A DNA stretch of 46,459 bases from Alangreenwoodia sp964438605 (GTDB lineage: Bacteria; Bacillota; Clostridia; Peptostreptococcales; Anaerovoracaceae): positions 1 through 46,459 of the forward strand of contig CAYTKT010000013.1 in assembly GCA_964438605.1 (NCBI GenBank). Reading direction: 5' to 3'. A program made the position numbers and the translations under genes. The notes under the pieces are model-generated. The model made no database searches. It was given only the letters and a program-made list of their open reading frames with translations, and was not told where the DNA came from. Position 1 is the stretch's first letter. Every line of letters begins with the position of its first letter. Shown piece after piece: positions 35,909 through 43,679 of the stretch.

Positions 35909-36036
35909 AATTCTTTCTCCGTTTCTATAATAATATTATTGTATATTTTGTTTCCAAAAGCAGCCGGAATTTGGGGTGTAAAAAGAGGTGTATAGACTGC
36001 TTTTCCGTGTCATAAGATGTAATAATTTTGTACACA

Positions 36037-36065
36037 ATTATACTCTACTATGGTAGAATAGTAAA
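36037..36065 (-). promoter_or_regulatory. serC-serA promoter with palindrome in the spacer
   Basis: On the minus strand TTTACT (36060-36065) and TATAAT (36037-36042) are 17 bases apart. The spacer contains a near-perfect palindrome centred on CTACCATAGTAG, which is well placed for a repressor. Confidence 0.6.
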
Positions 36066-36176
36066 GAAATTTTCGGCAAAGAAAGTCATAAGAAACTGTC
36101 AAAAAATCAAATTTGTAAAGTCCTGAGGAATTAAGATAGAGTATTTGTAAAAGTGTATGGGAGGAGTATATTTAGA

Positions 36177-37391
36177 ATGAAATATTTAGTTGTACTTACA
36201 GACGGGGCAGCAGGACGACCGGTGGCGGAAATTGGCGGCAGGACGGCGCTGGAAGCTGCACGTATGGATTGTACGAACTGGTTTGCTGCTCATGGCGAGG
36301 TGGGCACCGTAAAGACTGTTCCCGACGGTATGGCTCCGGGCAGCGATGTGGCAAATCTGTCTGTTATGGGGTACGCGCCGGAAAAGTATCACACGGGCAG
36401 ATCGCCGCTTGAGGCCGCCAGCATGGGCATTGACATGGCGCCGACTGACGTTTCGTTCCGCTGCAATCTGATTACTGTTGAAGGCGGCGGCACATACGAA
36501 AATCTGACGATTAAAGATCACAGTGCAGGCGATATTACGAGTGAAGAAGCGGCAGAACTGATTCATTTTATCAATGATCATCTTGGTACGGATAAAATTC
36601 GGTTTTACCCCGGCGTCAGTTACCGTCACGCCATGATCGTTAAAAACGGGTCGACCGATTATCAGCTGACACCGCCTCACGATGTGCTTGAGCAGAAAGT
36701 GGGCCCGAATCTGCCGAAAGGCGCAGGCTCGGAGTTTATTACAGAGATGATGCGCCAGAGCTACGAATTGCTGAAGGATCATCCTGTCAATCTGGTGCGT
36801 ATGGAGCGGGGGTTGAATCCGGGCAATACGATCTGGATCTGGGGCCAGGGCAGAAAACCGTCACTGACGTCATTTGAAGAAAAATACGGGATTCACGGAG
36901 CCGTAATTTCAGCGGTGGATCTGATTAAGGGAATCGCCGTTTGTTCCGGCCTGGATTCCATCGACGTAGAAGGCGCGACAGGGACGATTAAAACGAATTT
37001 CGACGGAAAGGCACAGGCAGCCATCGACGCGTTTAAAAACGGCAAAGAATTTGTGTATATTCATCTTGAAGCGCCTGACGAATGTGGTCATCAGGGATCC
37101 ATTTCCGAAAAAGTGGAGAGCCTTGAATTGATTGACAGAAAAATCGTTGCGCCGGTGACTGATTATCTGAGGTCCACGGGGGAAGATTTCAGACTTTTGA
37201 TTTTGCCGGATCATCCGACGCCGGTAAGCATCCGAACACATTCCGCTGATCCTGTTCCGTATGTGCTTTATGACAGCAGGCATGAGAAGAACGTGCCGCA
37301 AAACAGGTTTACCGAGACTTCCGGGGAAGCAGGCGAACGTCACTTCGGCGCGGGATATGAGTTGACGGAACATTTTTTCCGGGACAGATAG
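36177..37391 (+). CDS. apgM: ApgM-type phosphoglycerate mutase or homoserine kinase
   Basis: A 404-residue alkaline-phosphatase-superfamily enzyme of the archaeal-type cofactor-independent phosphoglycerate mutase group. Family segments are visible: LVVLTDGAAGRP (metal Asp), TVPDGMAPGSDVANLSVMGYAP, TGRSPLEAASMGI, VHLEAPDE-like IHLEAPDECGHQG, and LILPDHPTP. Some bacterial members of exactly this subgroup are proposed homoserine kinases rather than mutases, and the nearby serine genes do not settle it. I start at 36177, with GGGAGGAG 10 bases upstream; the longer frame from 36153 lacks a ribosome site. Confidence 0.85.
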   Translation: MKYLVVLTDGAAGRPVAEIGGRTALEAARMDCTNWFAAHGEVGTVKTVPDGMAPGSDVANLSVMGYAPEKYHTGRSPLEAASMGIDMAPTDVSFRCNLITVEGGGTYENLTIKDHSAGDITSEEAAELIHFINDHLGTDKIRFYPGVSYRHAMIVKNGSTDYQLTPPHDVLEQKVGPNLPKGAGSEFITEMMRQSYELLKDHPVNLVRMERGLNPGNTIWIWGQGRKPSLTSFEEKYGIHGAVISAVDLIKGIAVCSGLDSIDVEGATGTIKTNFDGKAQAAIDAFKNGKEFVYIHLEAPDECGHQGSISEKVESLELIDRKIVAPVTDYLRSTGEDFRLLILPDHPTPVSIRTHSADPVPYVLYDSRHEKNVPQNRFTETSGEAGERHFGAGYELTEHFFRDR

Positions 37392-37496
37392 GGAACGCAG
37401 TGTGAGGCAGTACAGAGCTATAAACGTTATTATTTCGCAGAAAAACTGAAAAGGAAAGGACATCATAAATATTGGATAAATAAAAGGAAATACATT

Positions 37497-39080
37497 ATGA
37501 TAAAACAGAAATCGTGCAAGGAATTTAAAATGCGTCTGAGGTTTTTCGCAGTGCTGTGTGCGGTACTTTTGATTTTCTGCCAGGCGGTGACGTGCCGTTC
37601 CCAGGCCGCTGTAACTGACATGCCGCGGCTTTACGCGGGGGCGGCAGTGCTGATCAATGCTGACACGGGCGAGGTTCTCTACGATAAATATAAAGACTGG
37701 CCGGCATATCCGGCGAGCACGACGAAGATTATGACGGCGATTCTGACGCTGGAAAATCTACAGCTCGATCAGGTGTGTACGGTCAGTCACAACGCGGCGT
37801 ATACAGAGGGCAGCCGGATTTATCTGCTGGAAGGCGAACAGATGACGGTGGAAAATCTGCTTTACGCAATGCTGCTTGCCTCGGCTAATGACGCGGCTGT
37901 TGTACTGGCTGAAGCCTGCGGCGGCAGCGTGGAGGGCTTTGCGGATATGATGAACGCAAAGGCAGAGGAACTGGGCGCCGAACAGACGCATTTTGTAACG
38001 CCCAACGGACTGCCTGACGCAGCTCATGTGACGTCAGCCGGCGATATGGCGCTTTTTGCAAGGGAGGCCATGAAAAACGAGACATTCCGAAAAATCATCT
38101 CGACTTATGAATACATAATTCCGCCTACGGAACTTCAGCCGGAACAGAGGATGCTGCATAACACGAATAAGCTGCTTTATGACAATTCCAAGGTAAATAT
38201 CAGCGTGCCGCCGGAAGGTGCATACGAAGCGCCGCCTCAGCTGACGCCGCCATCGGAGGCAAGCGCCGTAAATGACCAGAGCAGAGTGCAGCCTGATACG
38301 TCAAACGTGATCGAAACGCGCAAATATAAATATGAAGGGATTCTCGGAATCAAAACGGGATATACGAATTCGGCGAGGAGCTGTCTTGTAGCAGCGGCTG
38401 AACGTGATGGAATGACGCTGATCGGCGTCATTTACCGCTCGGAGCCGGAAACGGTTTACAGTGACATGATTCAGCTGCTTGATTTCGGATTCAACAATTT
38501 TGAATCTCTCGATATCGGCGTCGAGGAAGGGAAAGCTGTCGGAAAGGTGGCTGTGAAGGGCGGTGCCCGGCGGTCTGTTGAAGTGACGACGAAGGAGAGT
38601 GTACACGGCGTTGCGGAGATCGCGGGCGGCGACTCGTCTGCGGAAGATAAAAAGAAAGAATTTTCCGTAACGATCAACAGTGATGAGCTCAGGGCACCGG
38701 TGGAGAAAGGTGCGAAAGCGGGAACGCTCGTGTTAAAATACGGCTCGAAGGAAATCGGCCGGTACGATTTGTTTACGATGGAGGCAGTCAGCTCCTCGCT
38801 GTTCAGCCGGATAGGAGCCGAAATTTCTGTCGGCAAGGCGGTGGTTCTGTTGATTGTGCTGGTGATTCTCCTGCTTGGTTTTGCATATTTGCTGTTTGTT
38901 TTGAAGGTACGCAGACAGGCGGCGCGTCAGGCGGAACTGCGCAGGCAACTGCGGGAGAAGCGCAGCTTGGAAGCGGCGATGCACGAGGATGATCTACAGC
39001 AGCATTATCAGAGTGAGCACAGCGGAACTGTGCAGAGGTTGGATGACAGCAGGACACAGAAGCCGGAACGCAAAGAATAA
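37497..39080 (+). CDS. D-alanyl-D-alanine carboxypeptidase (PBP5/DacF type)
   Basis: A 527-residue membrane-bound penicillin-binding protein that trims the terminal D-Ala from peptidoglycan stem peptides. An N-terminal signal region (to about residue 35) is followed by the catalytic SxxK at Ser74-Lys77 (ASTTKIM), SxN (SANDAAV) and KTG (GIKTGYTNSA). An insert of about 40 Pro/Ser/Glu-rich residues separates the SxN and KTG parts. After a C-terminal beta domain there is a transmembrane helix (about residues 445-467) and an Arg/Glu-rich cytoplasmic tail of about 60 residues, longer than usual. A second ATG at 37530 is a possible start. Confidence 0.93.
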   Translation: MIKQKSCKEFKMRLRFFAVLCAVLLIFCQAVTCRSQAAVTDMPRLYAGAAVLINADTGEVLYDKYKDWPAYPASTTKIMTAILTLENLQLDQVCTVSHNAAYTEGSRIYLLEGEQMTVENLLYAMLLASANDAAVVLAEACGGSVEGFADMMNAKAEELGAEQTHFVTPNGLPDAAHVTSAGDMALFAREAMKNETFRKIISTYEYIIPPTELQPEQRMLHNTNKLLYDNSKVNISVPPEGAYEAPPQLTPPSEASAVNDQSRVQPDTSNVIETRKYKYEGILGIKTGYTNSARSCLVAAAERDGMTLIGVIYRSEPETVYSDMIQLLDFGFNNFESLDIGVEEGKAVGKVAVKGGARRSVEVTTKESVHGVAEIAGGDSSAEDKKKEFSVTINSDELRAPVEKGAKAGTLVLKYGSKEIGRYDLFTMEAVSSSLFSRIGAEISVGKAVVLLIVLVILLLGFAYLLFVLKVRRQAARQAELRRQLREKRSLEAAMHEDDLQQHYQSEHSGTVQRLDDSRTQKPERKE

Positions 39081-39734
39081 AGTCAGGCTAAATGAACGGA
39101 GGGCACGGCGGAGGACACAGACAGGGCAATGATGAGTTGCCTGTTTTCGTGCGGATTCGTGCGAAAACACACAGTTTGTTCCACTGCATCCTGCCTTATT
39201 TTTAAAAAATGAAAAAATGAGATAAAAAAGTGAAATTGCCACAGATTACCGATAAAATTTCGGAGAAATATGAAAAAATCATGAATATTCACTGTTTTTT
39301 CGGGTAAATACCGTATGGTATCCTGAACAAGACAGCGGTATCGCTGTTAATTTAATAACGGGGCGAACGAATTGCGTATAACAATGATTTCACTATAAAA
39401 TATCATTTTCGGTAATTGTGAAAAAATATGAAATTTTTACGGAGATGATTCAAAACAATGTGTATACACAAAAAATATTTGTGTAAAAAATAACGAGCAA
39501 AAACAGAAGAAACCTGTTGAGCGTTTGCAGTCCGTGAGGATTTTTGTTAAAATTTATTTGATAACAAGTATTTTTTCTATCTAACGATTTACCATGGTTG
39601 CCATTGCGCATTGAGCGCGGGGGCAGCTGCTGATGTCGTCGCAAAAGAGTCTGTGTCAAACACTTGGGTGCCGGCTGGATCAGCTGAATTTCACATCCGG
39701 CGGTACTTTACAAACTAGAGGGAGGCTTTTAATA
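39081..39734 (+). promoter_or_regulatory. Long regulatory region before the hydrogenase operon
   Basis: A hairpin at 39121-39144 (ACAGG(G)CAA/TTGCCTGT then TTTC) could terminate the upstream gene. Further on are GTTAATTTAATAAC (39346-39359, Rex-like core), the perfect palindrome TGTGTATACACA (39459-39470), a promoter candidate TTGCAG (39525-39530) and TAAAAT (39548-39553) with 17 bases between, and an inverted repeat TTGTTA/TAACAA (39544-39549 and 39562-39567) over the -10 box. No gene is seen. A roughly 170-base leader precedes the first ORF. Confidence 0.55.
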
Positions 39735-40079
39735 ATGAAACTAAGTGAAGCGGCAGCTGAGCTACCGATGAATATTCTGACGGGAGAACTCATAAATGAT
39801 CCGGAAATTTTCAATGTTTACGCATGTGACCTGCTCAGCAGGGTGATGTCGATGTCCAAAAAGGGTTACATCTGGATTACCGTGCTGACACATCTCAATG
39901 TGGTGGCCGTTGCGAAACTGACAAATCCGGTCTGCATCCTCATTCCGGAGGGTATTCCGGTTCCCGATGCGACGATCAGTAAAGCGAAAGATGAAAAAAT
40001 CGATATCCTGTCTACTCCGCTGTCCGTATACGAGATATGCTGGAAACTTCACGACATATTGACAAAGGACGCCGCGTAG
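39735..40079 (+). CDS. DRTGG-domain protein of the hydrogenase locus
   Basis: A 114-residue protein resembling the DRTGG domain often encoded with clostridial [FeFe] hydrogenases. It opens MKLSEAAAELPMNILTG, has a DLLSRVMS segment and ends in the CWKLHDIL helix. The ATG at 39735 has GGGAGG about 9 bases upstream, while the in-frame extension to 39633 has no support. Its function is not established; in other proteins the domain accompanies phosphotransacetylase or CBS modules, suggesting ligand sensing. It is the first gene of the group that includes the hydrogenase. Confidence 0.75.
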   Translation: MKLSEAAAELPMNILTGELINDPEIFNVYACDLLSRVMSMSKKGYIWITVLTHLNVVAVAKLTNPVCILIPEGIPVPDATISKAKDEKIDILSTPLSVYEICWKLHDILTKDAA

Positions 40080-40414
40080 TGCGCACCCGCCGCCGTGCGG
40101 GAGCATCAATTATCGTCGCCTGTCGTGGTCATTTGTGATATTTTGATTGACAGGTCTGTTTCTCTCAAGGCCAGTCGGACGGAAGGTCTGTGGCTTTCGC
40201 CGCCTGTCCGGCCGCCCGATACCTGTGGGACATTTGCGAGAGAAAGAAATGATATGGAGACAGAAAGACAGATCACGGACATACAAGATATTCCCGTTTT
40301 GCCGGTCGTCTGTGAGACGGCCAGTGGCGGGACGGAGATATTTTGAGCCAGTGGGTCTGGCAGTCGTAAAGGAAGACTTATTCAGCTTTAGTAGTTCATA
40401 GGAGGTATGATTGA
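40080..40414 (+). other. Spacer between the DRTGG gene and the hydrogenase subunits
   Basis: About 335 bases with no convincing gene. Two overlapping frames (40095-40346 and 40147-40401) lack ribosome sites and homology. An AGGAGGT ribosome site for the next gene is at its end. Confidence 0.35.
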
Positions 40415-40906
40415 ATGAGTAAAAATCGTGCAGTTGATATCACGGATCAGCAGTTAAAAGTGATCAACGATATCATTGACAAGTACAAGGACACGCAGGG
40501 AGCGCTTATCCCAACTCTGCATGAAGTGCAGGAGTACTTCGGCTATCTTCCGATCGAAGTACAGCAGATCATTTCCGCAGGACTTGGAATTCCTCTCGCG
40601 GAAATCTACGGTGTAGTCACTTTCTACACTCAGTTCTCGACTCAGCCTAAGGGCAAATATACTGTAAGCGTCTGTCTCGGCACGGCGTGCTATGTCAAAG
40701 GTTCCGGCAAGATTCTCGAAAAGTTTGAAAGTATTCTCGGCATAGAAGCCGGTGAAGTTTCCGACGACGGGACGTTTGGAATCGAAGCATGCCGCTGTGT
40801 AGGCGCCTGTGGTCTGGCGCCGGTAGCAATGGTAAATGGCGAAGTTTACGGACGTCTTGTTCAGGCTGATGTTCAGGGTATTTGCGATAAATATATGAAC
40901 GAATAG
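40415..40906 (+). CDS. hndA: NuoE-like [2Fe-2S] subunit of NAD(P)-linked hydrogenase
   Basis: A 163-residue thioredoxin-like ferredoxin of the NuoE/HndA/HydC family, which passes electrons between the flavin subunit and the hydrogenase. The four cluster cysteines are in CLGTACYVKG and CRCVGACGLAP. The N-terminal helical part (LIPTLHEVQEYFGYLP, then YGVVTFYTQF) is typical. GGAGGT lies before the ATG. It forms a compact run with the four genes that follow. Confidence 0.94.
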   Translation: MSKNRAVDITDQQLKVINDIIDKYKDTQGALIPTLHEVQEYFGYLPIEVQQIISAGLGIPLAEIYGVVTFYTQFSTQPKGKYTVSVCLGTACYVKGSGKILEKFESILGIEAGEVSDDGTFGIEACRCVGACGLAPVAMVNGEVYGRLVQADVQGICDKYMNE

Positions 40907-40912
40907 GAAAAA

Positions 40913-41479
40913 ATGGTTGATTTATCGCTGCATTTGATGGATGTCATACAGAACTCCATCGATGCAGACTCCACTCATATAGAAGTGAGCGTCGAAGCCG
41001 AAAAATCGAAAAATCTGCTGACTGTCCGGGTTAAGGATGACGGAAAGGGAATGTCTCCGGAGACGGTAAAAAAAGCTTTTGATCCTTTTTTTACAGGAAA
41101 AAGTTCGCGTGAAGTGGGGCTCGGAATCCCGCTTCTGGTTGACACCGCTGCAATGGCCGGCGGAACGGTACGGATTGATTCCGTGCAGGACACCGGAACG
41201 ACGACGACGGCGACATTTGAGCTTGAAAATATCAGCAGAAAACCGCTGGGCGATCTGGCGGAAACCATGGCGCTGTCTATCATGGGCTGTCCTGACATTG
41301 AATTTCATCTGATTCTCAGAAATGAAGAGTCGGAATTTGTTTTCAGGACGGAAGAAGTGCGCAAACAAATCGGTGAAGTCCCGATAAATGATTTTGAAAT
41401 CATTTCATTTATCGAACAGATGTTGGACGAACAGATCATATCAATATTTGGAGGTATCCTAAATGAAATCATTAGCTGA
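40913..41479 (+). CDS. GHKL ATPase-domain protein of the hydrogenase operon
   Basis: A 188-residue protein with a histidine-kinase-like ATPase fold: the N box IQNSIDADSTHIEV, the G1 box VKDDGKGMS, and a G2-like GLGIPLL. There is no phosphoacceptor histidine or sensor domain, so it is not an ordinary sensor kinase. Similar small ATPases lie in hydrogenase operons of other Clostridia; whether they act on a regulator or on assembly is unknown. It starts 6 bases after hndA with a weak ribosome site and overlaps the next gene by 17 bases, which argues for coupled expression. Confidence 0.85.
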   Translation: MVDLSLHLMDVIQNSIDADSTHIEVSVEAEKSKNLLTVRVKDDGKGMSPETVKKAFDPFFTGKSSREVGLGIPLLVDTAAMAGGTVRIDSVQDTGTTTTATFELENISRKPLGDLAETMALSIMGCPDIEFHLILRNEESEFVFRTEEVRKQIGEVPINDFEIISFIEQMLDEQIISIFGGILNEIIS

Positions 41480-41831
41480 ACTGGCTGAACTTAGAAAGAA
41501 ATCCTATGACGTAATCAATATGCGTGACGGCAAACCGCATAAGAGGGTTGTCGTAGGTATGGGAACCTGCGGAATCGCAGCAGGCGCAAGGCCTGTCATG
41601 AACGCATTCTCAGAAGAACTTCATAAGAGAAATATTAACAACGTTACGGTCGGAATGAGCGGCTGCATGGGTATGTGCAACCTTGAACCTATGGTCGACG
41701 TTTATGACGAGAAAGGCGATAAGGTCACTTATGTCAAAATGACCGCAGACAAGGCAGCAAGAGTCGTTGAGGAGCATATCGTAAACGGTCAGCCTGTCGC
41801 TGAATATACGATTGCGAACGAAAATCTTTAG
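41463..41831 (+). CDS. hndB: HndB-like [2Fe-2S] ferredoxin-domain protein
   Basis: A 122-residue thioredoxin-like 2Fe-2S protein matching HndB of multi-subunit NAD(P)-reducing hydrogenases. Cluster cysteines are in GMGTCGIAAG and SGCMGMCNLEP. A GGAGG site lies inside the end of the preceding ORF, which it overlaps by 17 bases. It sits between the ATPase gene and the NuoF-like gene, and probably mediates electron transfer in the complex. Confidence 0.9.
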   Translation: MKSLAELAELRKKSYDVINMRDGKPHKRVVVGMGTCGIAAGARPVMNAFSEELHKRNINNVTVGMSGCMGMCNLEPMVDVYDEKGDKVTYVKMTADKAARVVEEHIVNGQPVAEYTIANENL

Positions 41832-41849
41832 AAACAAGGAGGAAATAAC

Positions 41850-43652
41850 ATGCAGATTGCAAGATCTCACGTTTTAGTTTGCGGTGGTACCGGTTGTCTT
41901 TCTTCCAATTCCGAAAAACTCAGAGAAAGACTTCATGAAAAACTGGAAGAATTCGGTATCGCTGATGAAGTACAGGTGGTGCAGACAGGCTGTTTTGGCC
42001 TTTGCGCGGAAGGCCCTATCGTCGTCGTTTATCCGGAAGGCGCGATGTATGCGAAAGTTTCTCTGAAGGACATCGAAACGATTGCAGAAGAACATCTCCT
42101 CAAGGGCAGAGTTGTGGAAAAACTGTTGATCGGCAGCGGCACAGATTCTTACGATGAGAATGGAAATAAGATTGAGCATACCGACTTCTTCTCGATTCAA
42201 AAGCGGGTAGCTCTCAGAAACTGCGGACGTATCGATCCGGAAAATATCGAAGAATATATCGCTTTCGACGGCTATAAGGCTCTCGGCAAGGTGCTGACAG
42301 AAATGACGCCGCAGGAAGTGATCGATGTCGTCAAGGCATCCGGTCTTAGAGGCAGAGGCGGCGCAGGTTTCCCGACTGGAATGAAGTGGTCGTTCGCAGC
42401 AGCTTCCGAAGGTCCGGTCAAGTATGTTGCTTGTAATGCTGACGAAGGCGATCCGGGCGCATTCATGGACAGATCGATTCTCGAAGGTGACCCTCATTCG
42501 GTACTCGAAGCTATGGCAATCGCCGGATATGCAATCGGCGCACACCAGGGCTACATATATGTAAGAGCGGAATATCCTACGGCTGTTAAGAGACTTACTA
42601 TTGCAATCAAGCAGGCTCATGAATACGGTCTTTTGGGAGATGATATTTTCGGAACGGGCTTCTCCTTCGATATCGGCATCAGACTTGGTGCCGGCGCGTT
42701 CGTATGCGGTGAGGAAACCGCGCTGATGAATTCGATTGAAGGCAAGAGAGGCGAACCTCGTCCTCGTCCGCCATTCCCGGCGTCCAAAGGTATTTTCGAC
42801 AAGCCTTCCATGCTGAACAATGTGGAAACGTACGCAAATATTTGCCAGATTATCCTCAACGGGCCGGAATGGTTCGCTTCTATGGGTACTGAGAAGTCCA
42901 AGGGAACAAAGGTATTCGCGGTAGGCGGCAAAATCGTCAACACGGGTCTTGTTGAAATCGAAATGGGTACGACGCTCAGGGAAGTCATTTATGACATCGG
43001 CGGCGGTATCCAGGGCGGCAAAAAATTTAAGGCAGCTCAGACAGGCGGTCCTTCCGGCGGATGTATCCCTGCCTCTCTGATCGACACACCGATGACTTAC
43101 GATGATCTCAGCGCAATCGGTTCGATGATGGGCTCCGGCGGTCTGATCGTCATGGACGAGGATAACTGCATGGTCGATATCGCAAAGTTCTTCCTCGAAT
43201 TTACAGTCGATGAATCCTGCGGTAAGTGTCCGCCGTGCCGTATCGGTACTAAGAGGATGCACGAGATTTTGACAAAGATTACAGAGGGTAGAGGAGAACT
43301 GGAGGATATTGACAAGCTCGAAACTCTGGCAAAGAACATCAAGGCTTCCGCGTTGTGCGGCCTTGGCCAGACGGCGCCAAATCCGATTCTGAGCACGCTC
43401 AGATATTACAGGGACGAATATGAAGCTCACGTAGTGGACAAGAAATGTCCGGCCGGCGTATGTAAGAAGCTCATCCAGATTAAAATTGATAAGAGTGTCT
43501 GTAAGAGTTGCGGCATCTGTGCAAAGTTATGTCCTGTTACCGCGATCAGAGGCGAAAAAAAGGTTCCTTACGAAATCGACCAGACGAAGTGCATCAAGTG
43601 CGGCGCTTGCGTAGAAAAGTGCCCGTTCAAGGCAATTCACAGAGAAGCGTAA
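41850..43652 (+). CDS. hndC: NuoF-like flavoprotein subunit of the hydrogenase
   Basis: A 600-residue subunit that carries FMN and the NAD(P)H site. In order: an N-terminal 2Fe-2S thioredoxin-like domain (CGGTGC, CFGLC, about residues 10-60), the NuoF core with FMN/NADH loop GRGGAGFPTGMKW and YVRAEYP, an SLBB part, the 4Fe-4S motif SCGKCPPCRIG, and a C-terminal pair of 4Fe-4S clusters (CKSCGICAKLCP and CIKCGACVEKCP). This build is the one seen in HydB/HndC of electron-bifurcating hydrogenases. AAGGAGG precedes the ATG. It lies 15 to 30 bases from the genes on either side. Confidence 0.95.
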   Translation: MQIARSHVLVCGGTGCLSSNSEKLRERLHEKLEEFGIADEVQVVQTGCFGLCAEGPIVVVYPEGAMYAKVSLKDIETIAEEHLLKGRVVEKLLIGSGTDSYDENGNKIEHTDFFSIQKRVALRNCGRIDPENIEEYIAFDGYKALGKVLTEMTPQEVIDVVKASGLRGRGGAGFPTGMKWSFAAASEGPVKYVACNADEGDPGAFMDRSILEGDPHSVLEAMAIAGYAIGAHQGYIYVRAEYPTAVKRLTIAIKQAHEYGLLGDDIFGTGFSFDIGIRLGAGAFVCGEETALMNSIEGKRGEPRPRPPFPASKGIFDKPSMLNNVETYANICQIILNGPEWFASMGTEKSKGTKVFAVGGKIVNTGLVEIEMGTTLREVIYDIGGGIQGGKKFKAAQTGGPSGGCIPASLIDTPMTYDDLSAIGSMMGSGGLIVMDEDNCMVDIAKFFLEFTVDESCGKCPPCRIGTKRMHEILTKITEGRGELEDIDKLETLAKNIKASALCGLGQTAPNPILSTLRYYRDEYEAHVVDKKCPAGVCKKLIQIKIDKSVCKSCGICAKLCPVTAIRGEKKVPYEIDQTKCIKCGACVEKCPFKAIHREA

Positions 43653-43679
43653 TACCAGCGTAGGAGGATGAAAAATAGA

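Noticed and set aside
41874..43430. 518-codon open frame on the minus strand
   Set aside because: It is entirely antisense to the hndC gene, lacks a ribosome site and has no recognisable motif; it arises from the codon bias of hndC.
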